Part shown: positions 51,441 to 62,990 of the stretch, piece by piece | Layout of the letters: every line of letters begins with the position of its first letter | How positions within the stretch are numbered: the first letter of the stretch is position 1 | Origin: Fasciolopsis buskii | Lineage: Eukaryota; Platyhelminthes; Trematoda; Plagiorchiida; Fasciolidae | Length of the DNA stretch: 64,000 bases | Reading direction: 5' to 3' | Assembly: GCA_008360955.1 (NCBI GenBank) | Contig: LUCM01001907.1 | Coordinates: 62,001-126,000 of the forward strand | Made by a program: the position numbers and the translations under genes | The notes under the pieces: generated by a model | Databases searched by the model: none | Told to the model about the DNA's origin: nothing | What the model saw: the letters and a program-made list of their open reading frames with translations, nothing else

Positions 51441-53435
51441 CACTCCTTATTTATAACGTGGCCCGGTTTTGACTGCTCGCGGTCAAGGTGACTTCTTAAT
51501 CCTTCTAAGAAGGCTACCCGAGCTTAGGCTGTTAAAATGGACTCTAGTCTACCATCCTTTGTATACAGTTTGGTTGGATGACTCTCAAAGTGTCCATAAC
51601 AGTTGACTGAAGCTTCATTGTCTTTTTATCTTAAGTTCTGAGCCCACCGATTGCAGCTCTGCTCTTGCCACATATGAGTTCCACTGGCACTTGTTCGGAT
51701 TGACTCAAAATGTGGTTTCAATGGAGATTGCGGCCGTTTATGATGTCTCTAACTAAGTTGGCTAACAAGATGACACATCGTAGACCAGTTTTCTATCCCA
51801 TTCGACCGCACAGACAAAGTTGGTAGTCCGATCCAAGTTTGCTCCTGGCGAATACTAAGTTCAGCCATAAAAGCCACACTGGCTCAACGCGTGTTCCCAT
51901 TCGCCTTTGTAGCACTGAACTTAGATCCACCATCTTGTAAGTGGTCACACTCAGAAATTATTGATCATCCCGATACAACTCCGTGGACTCAGGTAATTCC
52001 CGAGTTTATGGTCGATCATGTTAGTTCCTAGTTTGTGCATGCCGCAGCACGATAACCACGCATCCTGCATAGCTGATTCTAGATTATAATCACTAATCTC
52101 AGTTTCGATCGGTGATCTCAACTCGATTAGGATCACCGCAGAACGACCAGGTTCTGATCGAAGGTTATAGGTAGATCAAAGAAGCTCTGCCTACGAGTTT
52201 GTAAAAATTAGGACTAAATGACGTGTATCGAAAATCGGTGCCCCATGTATTGGTTTTTATTATGAATGATATAATGTTAATAACACGGCGTTGTTGTTAG
52301 ATGTAATGCGCCAAAGTTCTGACTACCGTGGGTAGTCATTCTCAAGGAACGTTTTACAATCAAATTGATTTGATTGGCCATTCACAATAAAAAGCTCTGC
52401 TTACCTTAGCAATCTCCCCTCAGGATTCCATGCCACCTAAACCTCAGACAGGATGGAAATCATCAACCTCAGTTGCTTTGTTGAATGCTCACAGATCTGC
52501 TTCTGTAAATGTCGCACACAATAAGACTAGCAAACCCTCGGTAAGTCGATTTCCGGAGGGTATGAGAAATGACCGCGAGCAGCGGTGGATCTGGAAGTGT
52601 AATAAACTAGAAAAGACTACAAGCTTCCGAAGAAGCCGTAACTTATGTCGTCCGGTTAGAATTACTGGTCCGGGGAAGTCAAGCTTAAGTAAGAAGATTA
52701 AAGAATCCTGCGGCACCGATTCATCTTCAGCAGCCTCGGCTGGAGCTTTGGACAGCATTTAAGGGGACGGTTTAGTTGATCCAGGGCCTCAGTGAACCTT
52801 TCATTCACACCGGAAAGTGAATCAAGGCAGATAGATACAAATCTCTGATTTGAAATGGAGGTCATCAAGAGGAAAGGCTCTTATAAACTGCGTGATATAG
52901 CTGGACCAGATGGGCAATCTCTGCAGGCATTCAAGATCAATGACGAAGTGTCAGCACCGGAGTTAACAAAACTCATGGGGCAAGCTGGGTAAGGGAAGAG
53001 AGTCCTAAGAACTGGCGTGAGTCAGTGAGTGCACCAACTTAATAGGAAGATGATAATCATAAAGGAATTGATTTGGTAAGCACCATATTCAAACTGCTGG
53101 CGGATACTGTCATCCACCGATCATCTAGTACTCGTGAGAGATGTATGTCTGAGCATCAAACCGGTTTGCGCACCTGTTGAGTTGCACTGACCAAATATTC
53201 ACAGATGGATGTTTGCATTAAAAATCTCAATGCTGCTTGAATGTCATCCGTGCTTTGTTGTTTGTCCCATCGGAAATTGAACTACTTGTCTGATTTGATG
53301 AATGAAACCAGCGTATATTTTGGACAACGTGATTTCAACTTGAGCAGTTTGCCTAAGAGTTTCAATAATGACCTTTCGGTGGTCAGGTCATTTGCTCAGA
53401 AGACGAAAGTGCTAGTCCAAAACTGCTAAACTCTT
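51441..53435 (+). mobile_element. Decayed RTE-type LINE (endonuclease, linker, partial reverse transcriptase)
   Basis: Frames shift and stop but keep the order of an RTE-cl​ade polyprotein. APE endonuclease pieces: LLKWTLVYHPLYTVWLDDS (about 51520), CLFILSSEPTDCSS (about 51617-51660; family has APTDCS), KLANKMTHRRPVF (about 51755) and LLLANTKFSHKSH (about 51842). The linker 52430-52759 is open for 110 codons with RNDREQ and RITGPGKSS. Reverse-transcriptase blocks: FTPESES, AGPDG (family GKAPGPDG), APELTKL, KNWRESV, and STRERCMSEHQTG (family RERCIREQQAGF), to about 53180. FAQKTKVLVQNC (53391-53426) is the block just after the palm. Only about 210 bp separate the last two, so the catalytic palm is deleted. 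This family is abundant in trematode genomes. Confidence 0.85.
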
Positions 53436-53998
53436 GTAATTAGTGAAACCATAACCTTTGGGGGCTTTCACCACTAGAAATTCCCTCAAACTAAATCTGA
53501 TCAATCCAAATAAGTTGTCTGATTTCCGCAACACTAGGTTTTTGGTCTTGTAAATATCCGGCCGTCTGCCGATTTAAATTACCACTCCTAGGCACTAGCG
53601 TGAGCGACCATGCTTTGCTTCTGCATTTAGTGCATGACAGTATTTCGTCATTCAGTGGCACTTCATAAGGTTCAAGTGACTTCCGCTGGTTCTGGGATCA
53701 TTTTAATGTCCCCTTTAATAATTGTCAGTGGACTAATTGCAAGTAATCCTTCGTAGATCATAGGCATAATAAGTTGGGTGATGAAAATGAAGAAAATGAA
53801 CTTCTAAAATCTCTTGTAAGTATTCCGTCTTGCATTGCGCAGGGTGAAAGACAGCCTATACTTGGCTGGCTGCCCTTCGGATTCCACCTTTCACGTGCAG
53901 AAATTCATCATCTGGCCATTACTACACTCAAAAAATTCCAGAATCGTGTTTCGCTCTTATTAAAGCTCGTTGCTGGCACATATCATCCATCAAACTTA
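53436..53998. other. Possible LINE tail and SINE body
   Basis: No further LINE blocks are readable after 53435. From about 53800 the sequence is probably the body (minus strand) of the tRNA-headed element at 53999-54060. An open plus-strand frame across 53774-54115 runs antisense to that element. Confidence 0.4.
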
Positions 53999-54060
53999 GA
54001 GTCCGAACCCGAGCTTATCAACCGGAAGGCCAATTTATTACCACTGCGCCATCGGCTCTT
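53999..54060 (-). mobile_element. tRNA-derived SINE head
   Basis: On the minus strand, TGGCGCAGTGG is a full match to the tRNA A box consensus and GGTTCGGACTC is a near match to the B box, at normal tRNA spacing. The downstream body reaches an uncertain end between 53780 and 53900. It explains the 113-codon open frame on the opposite strand, which is therefore unlikely to be a gene. Confidence 0.65.
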
Positions 54061-57000
54061 GTTCAGACCAACTAGAATTGCCGAGTCAAATTCATTCAAA
54101 AAGGTGGTCGTCTGAAACTAGTATTTGTCACGGATGCAGCAAACGACGTGTCACTCACAATTCGACATTCCCTTTCGAAATACCGAGAATCCATAACTGG
54201 CAACGGACCGTTTCTTGAAATGGCATTGAGCCATTGCCCAATACTCGAAAGAATAGTAAATAGACCACAGTAATATAGCGGCAGAAAAAAGTAACCAAAA
54301 ATAATTGTTATATTTTAAAGATACTCATAATTTTCCGATTTTCGTCAATTTTTCAGTGTCCTATTATCCTCAAACCCTCCTAAACTTGTTAACTAACCGA
54401 AATTTAGCATCATAAGACCACGAATTTTCTGGTTGTTCTAATTGATATTGACTGGGGTGAGACGTTTTGCGACAATCAGTGTGACTAATCAGCTTTTCAT
54501 CATTTGTCCGTTGGTGTATTCCGGCAACCTGGTAATGTTCTCATTGACCCTTAGAGAAGTAACTAAAATTGTGCGGTTTTCTTTAGTTCAACCGGCTGCG
54601 TAATGACCAAGATTTGTAAACTCAACCGTTTTGTAAATAAGCACATTTTTCACAATCGGGAATCCTTTTCCTATTCCGAAGGAGAAAAAAAAACAAAAAA
54701 ATAAACTAACGTTACTCGCCTGAAAAAGCACCGTAATTATCGTTGTAGATTGCCTCTCGCGGGTATTTTTGTACGTAGTCAACTTCCAAATAGCAAAATG
54801 TTTTTGTAACTGAACCCACACGAACTCTTTCTGCCGGCAGAATAAGTGTGAATCGCACACGTACCTACTCGTGGAAGGTTGCCTCACAGCTGGTTCTTGA
54901 AGTTTATGCATCCCACTACGTTACTTATTGCACGATAAAATTCGATCCTCTTTAAATAACTATGGTCGAAGCAAGGAAAAAGGCAATAGGGTAAAGTCAA
55001 TTAGAAGACCTTTTCGCTCTAGTTTTACCTTCGGTTGGATCAGTCTGATATCAGAGGGCTCTGACGGTTATCAAATGAGATATACATTTTGGTGACATTG
55101 TGATCAAGTAGTGTTTTACCAATTTTACACCACTTTGATTTTTCAAAATCAAGCAAACAGTTGAAGGATACTACATCACCTTGTACGACTCTGTTAACAT
55201 CGGTTCTCTTGCCGTCCTTTAAGTAATTAGAATAATAAGATAATTGAACTAGAATGTATATAATAGGCCGCTTTTGTCAAGTCAAAGTGCAAAGCGGATT
55301 CAATTATGGGTCCGGAAACTAAAAATGCACTCCTCCCTTCGATGAACACCTTCCGCAGCCTAATTCAATCATTCGCCAACAGTAACCGCAACTTTCTGTT
55401 GTCATACTCAGTCTTCAAAGATTCATAAACAATTGAATTGTGCCATCCATGCGTGTGGCTTGGACTTTTTACACTTTATCGTTGTTATGTTAATCTCAGT
55501 TCTCGAATAGTCCCGGTCTTTCACTCCCTAGTGGGTTGTCAGTGAGATTCAAGGGCAAATTAGTGGTGGGATTAACAATCCACATGACGATTATTTTTGT
55601 ATTAGCGGTAGTAGTAGTAGTAGTGGTAGTTTAACTACGGTGCTTGCCGTTTGAATTACCGAAGACTATATGGCACAACTTCTTTTGATTAGAAACTATA
55701 AAACTAGCTGTACTGGAGTAAGACAATGTATCTTCCGTTGAAAGAAATTAGGGGAATTATTAAGCTTACGAGGATCTTAGGATGCCTCGCTAGTCTTGCC
55801 AACTGACATCGTGCTAATACCATCCAATGAATGATCCGCAAAACCTATTTTCCAGGCCCCTACTTAGAAACGTTACATTCAGGAATGTTCATTTTTGACT
55901 AAGGAGGTGTTTAGTAATACACTTTCCTATTTAGTTTCCGCTGGAATCGGTAATTCCTTACCCAAGACTTACCATCCTCTAGCTCTGCTTACTGCCTAAA
56001 GAACTATGAATGGAAGCTGAAGAACGGTTGGTCAAGGCCAGGGGACTAAGGACCTAGGTTCGTGGGTTTCGGGTTTATCATTAAGCTTGACGGGGAAGTA
56101 TAGATTTAAAAGGCGGTCATCGAAAAGTGAAAATATTCGCAACATTAATTCTATATTTTTATTCAATCGGCTCGGTATTGCGAATAAACAGCGAATAACT
56201 TGTGAAACTCCCCAAAGTCCCGATCCTGACGCCCAGAAGGTGTACCATCTTTCCTTTGCACTTCTATGGGAGCAGATATTTGCCAGAAACCTTGACCTGA
56301 GACAGTCAGATCGTCAGCAACTTAGGATTTGGATGTGAACATTTCAAGTCCTAATCCTTTTTCAGTCCATGACTGGCAGCAAACAAATTGCTCATGTTCC
56401 GTACGATATGCCCAAGAAACATAGTCATGTCTTGGTCGACAGTTCCGACGGTAGTAGCGGTTTGTCGTTGGTTTGAAACAAAAGTACAAAGGCTTTTTTG
56501 AAGTGCAAACCAACAAGAACGATTAGCTCTTAAGTGACAGTTTAGGTGAGAATGTAAACCTTTAGGACGTTCAGAAAATTCACATCTAACCACAACATAT
56601 TTCACTTATCGTTCCGGATGCCCTAGGAAAACAATGAAGTCACTGACTTGCCATTCCAGCTAAGGTGATCGACACAAATACTCCTGACTGCTACCACTTT
56701 GGGATTTGATAATCCGGATTACTTTTATCTCCTCGAAACTAAATATTACCATAGGGCAAGTGAAAAAATAAACGGCATTACTATTATCATTAGTATTATT
56801 ACCTCGATTGAGTGGCCAATTACAGAATTACTAGTTGTCATTTGCAAGAGGTTTGCCATTATTCCCGACATGAATAGCTGTCCACCACGGGAACCAGAAT
56901 CCCTTCGATTCATTTCAGAATGCGCTCGGAAAAGAATTTCTTTAACGAGTAAATCCAAATGGAAGATAATTCCAGTCATCAGCTTTTACACTTCGCCCGA

Positions 57001-57417
57001 ATTTTCAAAATGTATCCAGTGTTTCGCATTAGTGTTATAATTCCAGTAATAATGATGTGCTTTAGGCTACTTCTTATTTAACAGTAACCATACTATTTAA
57101 TAGTCCCCTTTTTATTCTGTGGTAAACAATTTTCTAATTCACATGCCGAAAACAAATATGATGACCCTTTAAACTAGGAATTAGAGGTAACTTTTCGAAA
57201 TATCATTCGAAGCTTCCGATCTTCGTAAGTAGTGAAGTAGAAGCGTTCAGCGGTCCGATGACTTGTACAAATTACTGACACATGTGGCCCAAATTCCAAT
57301 CGATGCAATACTGTTAGGAGCCCATTTTTGCCAGCCCATCCATCCACTCTTTTTCATTATTTTCTTATAAAACTTGGCAACTTATAAAATGAATTTGTCG
57401 TGATTTCCGTCGTCGCT
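54061..57417. other. No assignable gene or repeat; (GTA) tract at about 55608-55630
   Basis: A short imperfect GTAGTA run is the only low-complexity feature. Frames at 56087-56338 and 56699-57040 have no recognisable domain. Confidence 0.35.
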
Positions 57418-57470
57418 TTTGTTGTTGTTGTTGTTGCTGCTGCTGCTGCTGCTATTGCTGTTGCTGTTGG
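57418..57470. repeat. Compound (TTG)n(CTG)n trinucleotide tract
   Basis: About six TTG then six CTG units, followed by degenerate copies. The minus strand reads CAG/CAA; the frame crossing it gives poly-A and poly-T, not a credible protein. Confidence 0.9.
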
Positions 57471-58075
57471 AACTGATACCATTCTAACTGCTTTTGTTTG
57501 CATTAAAATCGCCTTTTTATCGTGAACACTGAAAAGATGCAGGAATCTGACGGGGATTTGGATCACTCATGTGAGGATAGTAGGATAACCTATTTTATTC
57601 GAATGCTTATTTCAGTCGTTAGTCGTTCCACAGATTCCCGAATTCTGATACTAATTACGGTAAACAGAAACGTGTTGAATGGTTCTAATTCAACAAACAT
57701 AAGCTGGTCAGAGACAGATTTTAAAGACTAACAGTCTGCAAATCCAAATGATGGTAGCGGAATATTCATATTTATCTATTCCTTCTCTTCCCTTGCCTTT
57801 TTGGGCAACCTGATTAAGCCCATTATTCTAGCGGACTGAAATATCCCGAGGCGGTAGGCATTGATTTCAAAGAAGTTAATTCACTCATGAGGTTAGCCAA
57901 GGCGACTATAAAATATCAACAGGCATATGCTGATAATTGATAATATGGTCAAAAATGCGGCTGAACAAAGTTGAGCGGAAGTAGTCATTCCACGCGTGGT
58001 TCAATTAACCACCGGTGATTTTTCCTGAGAACTAAATCAACCGAAATCGGGAAAAGTTAGGAGACTAGCACGGAA

Positions 58076-58509
58076 AGGAATACCGCATTGATCTTTGTAA
58101 ACCCGCGCGTATTTTCACGTAGAAGCGATCTTGCTCGCGCGAACTTTCTCCGCGACCAGTCACCAGGTGGGTTTCTACGCGTAAGTGTGTGTACGCGCAC
58201 TTTTGCGTGTGTACACTTGTCTATGTGCATCCGGACTTATAACATACTTTTTCCCGCAGGTTGGCTACCGGAAGTACGCCGCCAGTGGAGTAGTTCATCA
58301 TGGAAACTGAAGAGACCGAAGCACACCGGATTCAATCTACAGATTTGTTTGAGAGGCGGCACAACCATACAGTCCTATTGATGTGTGTCTTCACCAAGCT
58401 CATTTACTGACCCGTTCTGTCCTCCTCTCCCTGTCTATTGCCCTAGACTGGTCGTATTTTCCGGGCCTTATCTCCGTCGCTCGTTTGACAGGCTGATAAG
58501 TCGCTGATT
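58076..58509 (+). CDS. Candidate gene start with two very short introns, product unknown
   Basis: A CpG-rich 5' segment ends at the donor CTACGC/GTAAGTG (58180/58181). A 79-nt intron ends in an excellent acceptor CTTTTTCCCGCAG (58259). Exon 2 has ATG at 58300 in a strong context (A at -3, G at +4): METEETEAHRIQSTDLFERR then HNHTVLL. A second intron of 64 nt (58383-58446) has a CTGAC branch motif and the acceptor tract CTATTGCCCTAG; its donor GTGTGT is fair. Exon 3 continues ILVVFSGPYLRRSFDRLISR to TGA, about 47 residues in all, with one hydrophobic segment. Tiny 5' introns are known in Schistosoma genes. The product is unrecognised, and no AATAAA was seen nearby, so further exons may exist. 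Confidence 0.4.
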
Positions 58510-59805
58510 CTAACTGCTGAACCTTTCTGAAGTCGTTTGGCTTCATTCATTGGCGCATGCGTCAGGGAAAATGGGAAAATCTTGAGTAGGATTTGGTCTA
58601 AAGCTAATACATTTGAGTCTTGCCCTATTTTCCATCAAAATCAGGAATGGGAACAAGGGGTTCGCTCTTTGTCAAAAAATTTATCATTCACAAATTTGCT
58701 CATGGAAACATTTTATCAGATTTTGGACTCTAGACGGAACTGAAACTAAAGTGAATAACTGAACGAATAGGTGATTCGTTGATTGACTGATTGACTGATT
58801 GGTTGGCGGATGGTTCTGATGTATACCGATATTGGGATACTGAGCACAAAGACACATTCTTTCTTCACACCGTCTCTTACTAAAGGGATTTTATGATCAC
58901 CTCTGCATCATCCAGCTAATTACAGATGATGATTTTCGAAGTGGTTTCTCAATCGGTAATTATCCCTGATACGTGCTTGAAATGGCCATCGCCAATCAAC
59001 TCAGGTTTTGCTACTTTCTCCCACAGGATGGGCACCTGTTCCTGTAACACTTCGTTTACGACCAAGCTGACCTCATAAAAAATATCTGGTGGTTGTAGCA
59101 AGCCCATTTATTGTTACCAAACGAACGCATATGGTGGTTGTTGGGCTTTAGCCCTCAATATTTCGACAAAGCCTGAAGAGCTTAAATGTCCTTAATGCTG
59201 GTAAACTGGACTAGTATAGATGAGTGATAATTCTGTCCGCTTTTTTGTTTATTTTGGAAAAAGTGACCTTTTGTGTTAACTGGAAACTGGAGTGAATTGA
59301 CCAAAACGTAAGACCCTAGTGTCGAGCATAGTCACGAAAAACCTTAAAGAAAAACGTTGGAAAATAACGATGAAAGCGCATATTAGACAAATTGTTCTGT
59401 TTAAAAAATACGACAATGGAATTCGGTATGCGTTCGCTGAACCTTATGACAAAAGATGTGCATGTAGTATTTCCGATTTGCTTGAGTGATCTTGTCTTAA
59501 CCGAGTTTGTTCTTTCGCCGGTTTGCAGGCGATCGGACATGCAAAATCCGAAACAGAATCCTCACGTTGTCTAGAAAATATCACTCACCGTCATAGATGC
59601 GCGCACACAAGTTTAGAATCTGAGACATCCATGCGCGACTTACTTGCATCGCCCAGTTAGAGTGCGGTGACATTTAGCCGGTACGGGCGTAGCAAACGAG
59701 CAAACGGATGAGCGGGCGAGCGTAGTGCGGTGGACGACAAACGGCGGACAACCAGCGTTTGGGACACCAAACAAAATTATAGTTACCCTGTTTATGCATG
59801 CCTTC
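58510..59805. other. No firm gene; CpG-richer patch at about 59640-59760
   Basis: On the minus strand, 59640-59760 is open, CpG-rich and ends at a donor-like GCAA/GTAAGT. A second donor-like ACG/GTGAGTGA lies at about 59588. This could be a promoter and leader region, but no consistent exon chain could be built. Confidence 0.25.
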
Positions 59806-59872
59806 GTGTGTGTGTGTGTGTATGTGTGTGTGTTGTGTTTATCCATATTCGTGTGCGTGTGTGTGTGTGCGC
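59806..59872. repeat. (TG)n microsatellites, two runs
   Basis: TG/GTGTG runs at about 59806-59832 and 59850-59870, giving poly-VC in one frame. Confidence 0.9.
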
Positions 59873-60072
59873 TATTTTAGAATTCGGTGAACTCCCGTCC
59901 CCGGGAGGAGCGAAAATGTCAAATTCGACCCGAAAGGTAGGCACGTTGCCCAGGGGATTACCTATACGGTGGAACACAAACATGGATAGCCTGTCAAAAG
60001 GAACCATAAGTGTTGCTGTTGCTATTACCGTTGGTTTCCGTCTTGGCGATGTTGGTGTCTATGCTGTAGCGA

Positions 60073-60160
60073 AGGTTGCTAATGTTGGTGGTATTAATGG
60101 TGGTGATGGTGATGGAGATGGACGATGACGATGACGACGACGGCGATAGCGACAACGACT
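60073..60160. repeat. Imperfect GATGGT/GACGAT repeat
   Basis: Degenerate hexa- and trinucleotide repeats encode G/D or S runs in several frames; low complexity rather than coding. Confidence 0.7.
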
Positions 60161-60681
60161 TCGAGTAGTAGGAGGAGAGATAGGGATAATACAAAGTAAG
60201 TTTACCATGGTACACTTCGTTACGGACAACCTTGAATCACAGGCGACTATGCAAGGGAAATACAACCTACACATTGCAAACATGGTAGACCAAACAGTTT
60301 GTGGGACGACAGAAAAAGTCCCTCTATAAATCGATTTGGTTGTGCATATAAGCGTAAATCAACATCGAACCGACAAGAAGTCACAAAGAGTTGAGGCTGG
60401 GAAATACTTTTTCCGTCCGGCATGATTTTATCTTCATATCTCTTCATGGCAGATTGTATCCACATGCACCACAGAAGCCATGCATCACGAAAGACAAACT
60501 GAATGCAAAAACAGATGACCCTAACCGATTTTCCTACACCCATCAAGTAGACGAGAAGTGTAGCCGCTTACTTGGCACAACTTTTTCTTATGTTTGGTAA
60601 CGATGCGCGTATCAAAATGTCATTATATATCGTGGAACCGACTTGAATTTTCATGCCCATCAACTGAAACCGCAATCTGCA

Positions 60682-60742
60682 ATGAGATCGGTGACCTGCC
60701 GTCTGCATGTCAGATGCTCCAACCAACTATGCTAGCTCAGCT
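60682..60742 (-). mobile_element. tRNA-like SINE head (degenerate)
   Basis: On the minus strand, GCTAGCATAGTTGGTTGGAG closely resembles the tRNA D arm and A box (TAGCNNAGTTGG). It is followed by CATCTGACATGCAGACGGC in the anticodon position and a weak B box (GGTCACCGATCTC). The A box is convincing and the B box poor. Confidence 0.45.
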
Positions 60743-62808
60743 GAGGAGCCCAAATAGACGACAATTGATGCGGATTTCCTCTTCCCTCTCATACTACCTG
60801 TTTTCTTGTCGTGGATCCATCCAAGCTCGCTTACAGCTTCAGTCATTTCACACGTAGACTGAGACTGCCATGGTACCGGACTACATCCACCAATGGTGCT
60901 CGACAGTCATTCTCAAAATCTGACTCTATGAAGCAGCTTTTCTGCACCGAATGTAGAGACTTTCGGAAATCCGTTCTAACCTCGAAACCAACATAGCCAA
61001 TGTGTATTCGTGTTTGCGTGTGCCCAAAATAAATCGTATGACCGTCATTTGCGGAATACGTATGGGTCGGAAATAAGAAGAGAGGATGCAGCCAGGGGCA
61101 ATGCCTAGATTTTCAACATCCTACATAAATATTGATCATCAAAAAGCAGCCGTCTATTAGAAATAACCAAAATGCAGTACACCAGTGAAATAACTCACTG
61201 AAATGCATAATTGTGTCTTATCTGAAAAATAGTCATTCCTCGTCGCGACAGTGTCCTCGTATTCATAACGTTTTACTTTAGTTATTGTACAATAAATGTA
61301 CAGTATTTCTGGAAAGGAGCCATAAACATGGAGTGGCTAGCGACCGGGGAAGTGACCAGTGATGGAAGGTCTCGAATCTAAGGGAATTCACAATAAAAGC
61401 CACCACCATATACTCTTGACTACCGTCTGCGAGTAGTTTAACCCAACGTAAAAAAAGGAAAACGATATGCAGGCATGTTGCTCTGCCCAGTGATTAGCTA
61501 AGTAACAGCGGTAAGTAGCATAGCATAGCATAGCAATTTCTGGCCGAACATAAATGTTGTCAGTCACATTCTGGACCTCAATAGCTACAGCCATGTAGCC
61601 GTTGTTATAGAAGTTTTGTCTGTCTTTAAAAACGTGCTTCGAAACGCCCCTTCGAAAATCATACTTGGATAGCTGAAGCATTAATTCATCACCAGAAAGA
61701 CTAGGTTTTATTTTTTGTCTATTTGACATGGCTCCTCAGTGCTCACTGCAAAGATAGTCTGAAGTGTAGTTCAGTTAATGAAGGGACAGAGATGTCCCTA
61801 ACTGATCGAAATCTGTTTTGGTTGACTTGATGAGAGGAAATGCTGCTGCTGGAGAAGTGCAGGTTTAGTTGTAAATCTCCTTTGAAGTGGGTGAAGCACG
61901 ATAATCGAAACGTGGCTGTTTATAAACATTTCCGATCACACTGTTTCATACCTCAAATTCTTGTAACATCGCACTGCGGATCAGTTCTTCAATGCAGGTC
62001 AAAAAGTCTTCAGTGTTGGAAATGTTCATTTTCAAAAAAATTCGCGTGCTTTACTGGGATGAACAAGTAAATTGTTGCGATCGCATTCTGCGTCGTTGGC
62101 CGTTAAAATCGTGTCAAATATTGTTCTACTTTTTCACTAGACAACGTATAAACTATGCGTCCCAACGGTCACTGATTTGATTGACTGGAACATCAAAAAT
62201 ATCATAATGAATTTAACAAATGACTCATGCTGGGTTATAAACGGAACTCGATATCAGGAGAAAAATATTGCATCCGTGGTGTGTAGTTATGCTTCTAGAG
62301 CACTACCATAGATAAAAGGATTAAATAAGGCAAGATCCTCTGGAATCCCCGTGGTTGCTCAGTCAGACTGAACTCCAAGTACATTGACCGAAGTTCTTGT
62401 ACTTCTTTACTTAACCTCAAGGCAGCCGGTCGGCTAAGTCTGGCGTGTCCAGGTCAATGCATTACGGACCAGGTATTTGACAAAGAACGGGTGTAGTTTG
62501 AATTGTTCACAGACGAAACGAGAGCTTGGCATCTTTCCGACCAAAAGCAGGGATAAAAACGACTGACGGTTGTCTGCCGATTACGCTTAAACCAAACGCT
62601 TAACATTAGATGTTGACTAGCTAGTAGTAGGCAAGGGTTCTCATATTTCTAAACGTGTTCACTTGTCGTTGATCAATTGTATTATTGCTTGTTGTGTAAC
62701 TGTACTGCCGCTGTCCTACCTACTACCGGCGGTGGTAAAACGGTGAACATGAAATCATTTCAACCGGGAGTTTGCTGGTCCGAATTCTCCCATCAACAGT
62801 CAACTTAC
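60743..62808. other. No assignable gene; (CATAG)4 at about 61516-61535
   Basis: A short pentanucleotide repeat is present. Frames at 61388-61729 (minus) and 61840-62180 (plus) show no recognised domain. Confidence 0.35.
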
Positions 62809-62990
62809 CCACGTTGATGCCCTCAGACGATTGAAACTCCATTCCTAAAAATGACGTAGGTGCTGGTTTAATCAACAATGGAAATGAAGAGATAAACGCG
62901 AAATTTGAAAGAAATAAGGGATCACCTTGACACAAAGTGACAAAATTGTGGGAGACAAGCCGTTCAGCCACAAACGCACGACGCAGCACT
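62809..62990 (-). CDS. Candidate internal exon, product unknown
   Basis: Open segment ending in a strong donor ACGTGG/GTAAGTTG. It reads RAFVAERLVSHNFVTLCQGD then PLFLSNFAFISSFPLLIKPA and ends EFQSSEGINVG. The upstream boundary is unclear: an in-frame TGA lies just before it and the nearest AG (TATGAG) is a poor acceptor. The frame also stays open for 27 codons past the donor. An overlapping frame (63078-62872) is open as well, so a frameshifted relic is possible. No family was recognised. Confidence 0.3.

Noticed and set aside
59730..60215. 132-codon frame with VC, GD and S/I runs
   Set aside because: Most of it is TG and GATGGT low-complexity sequence; several frames are open at once.
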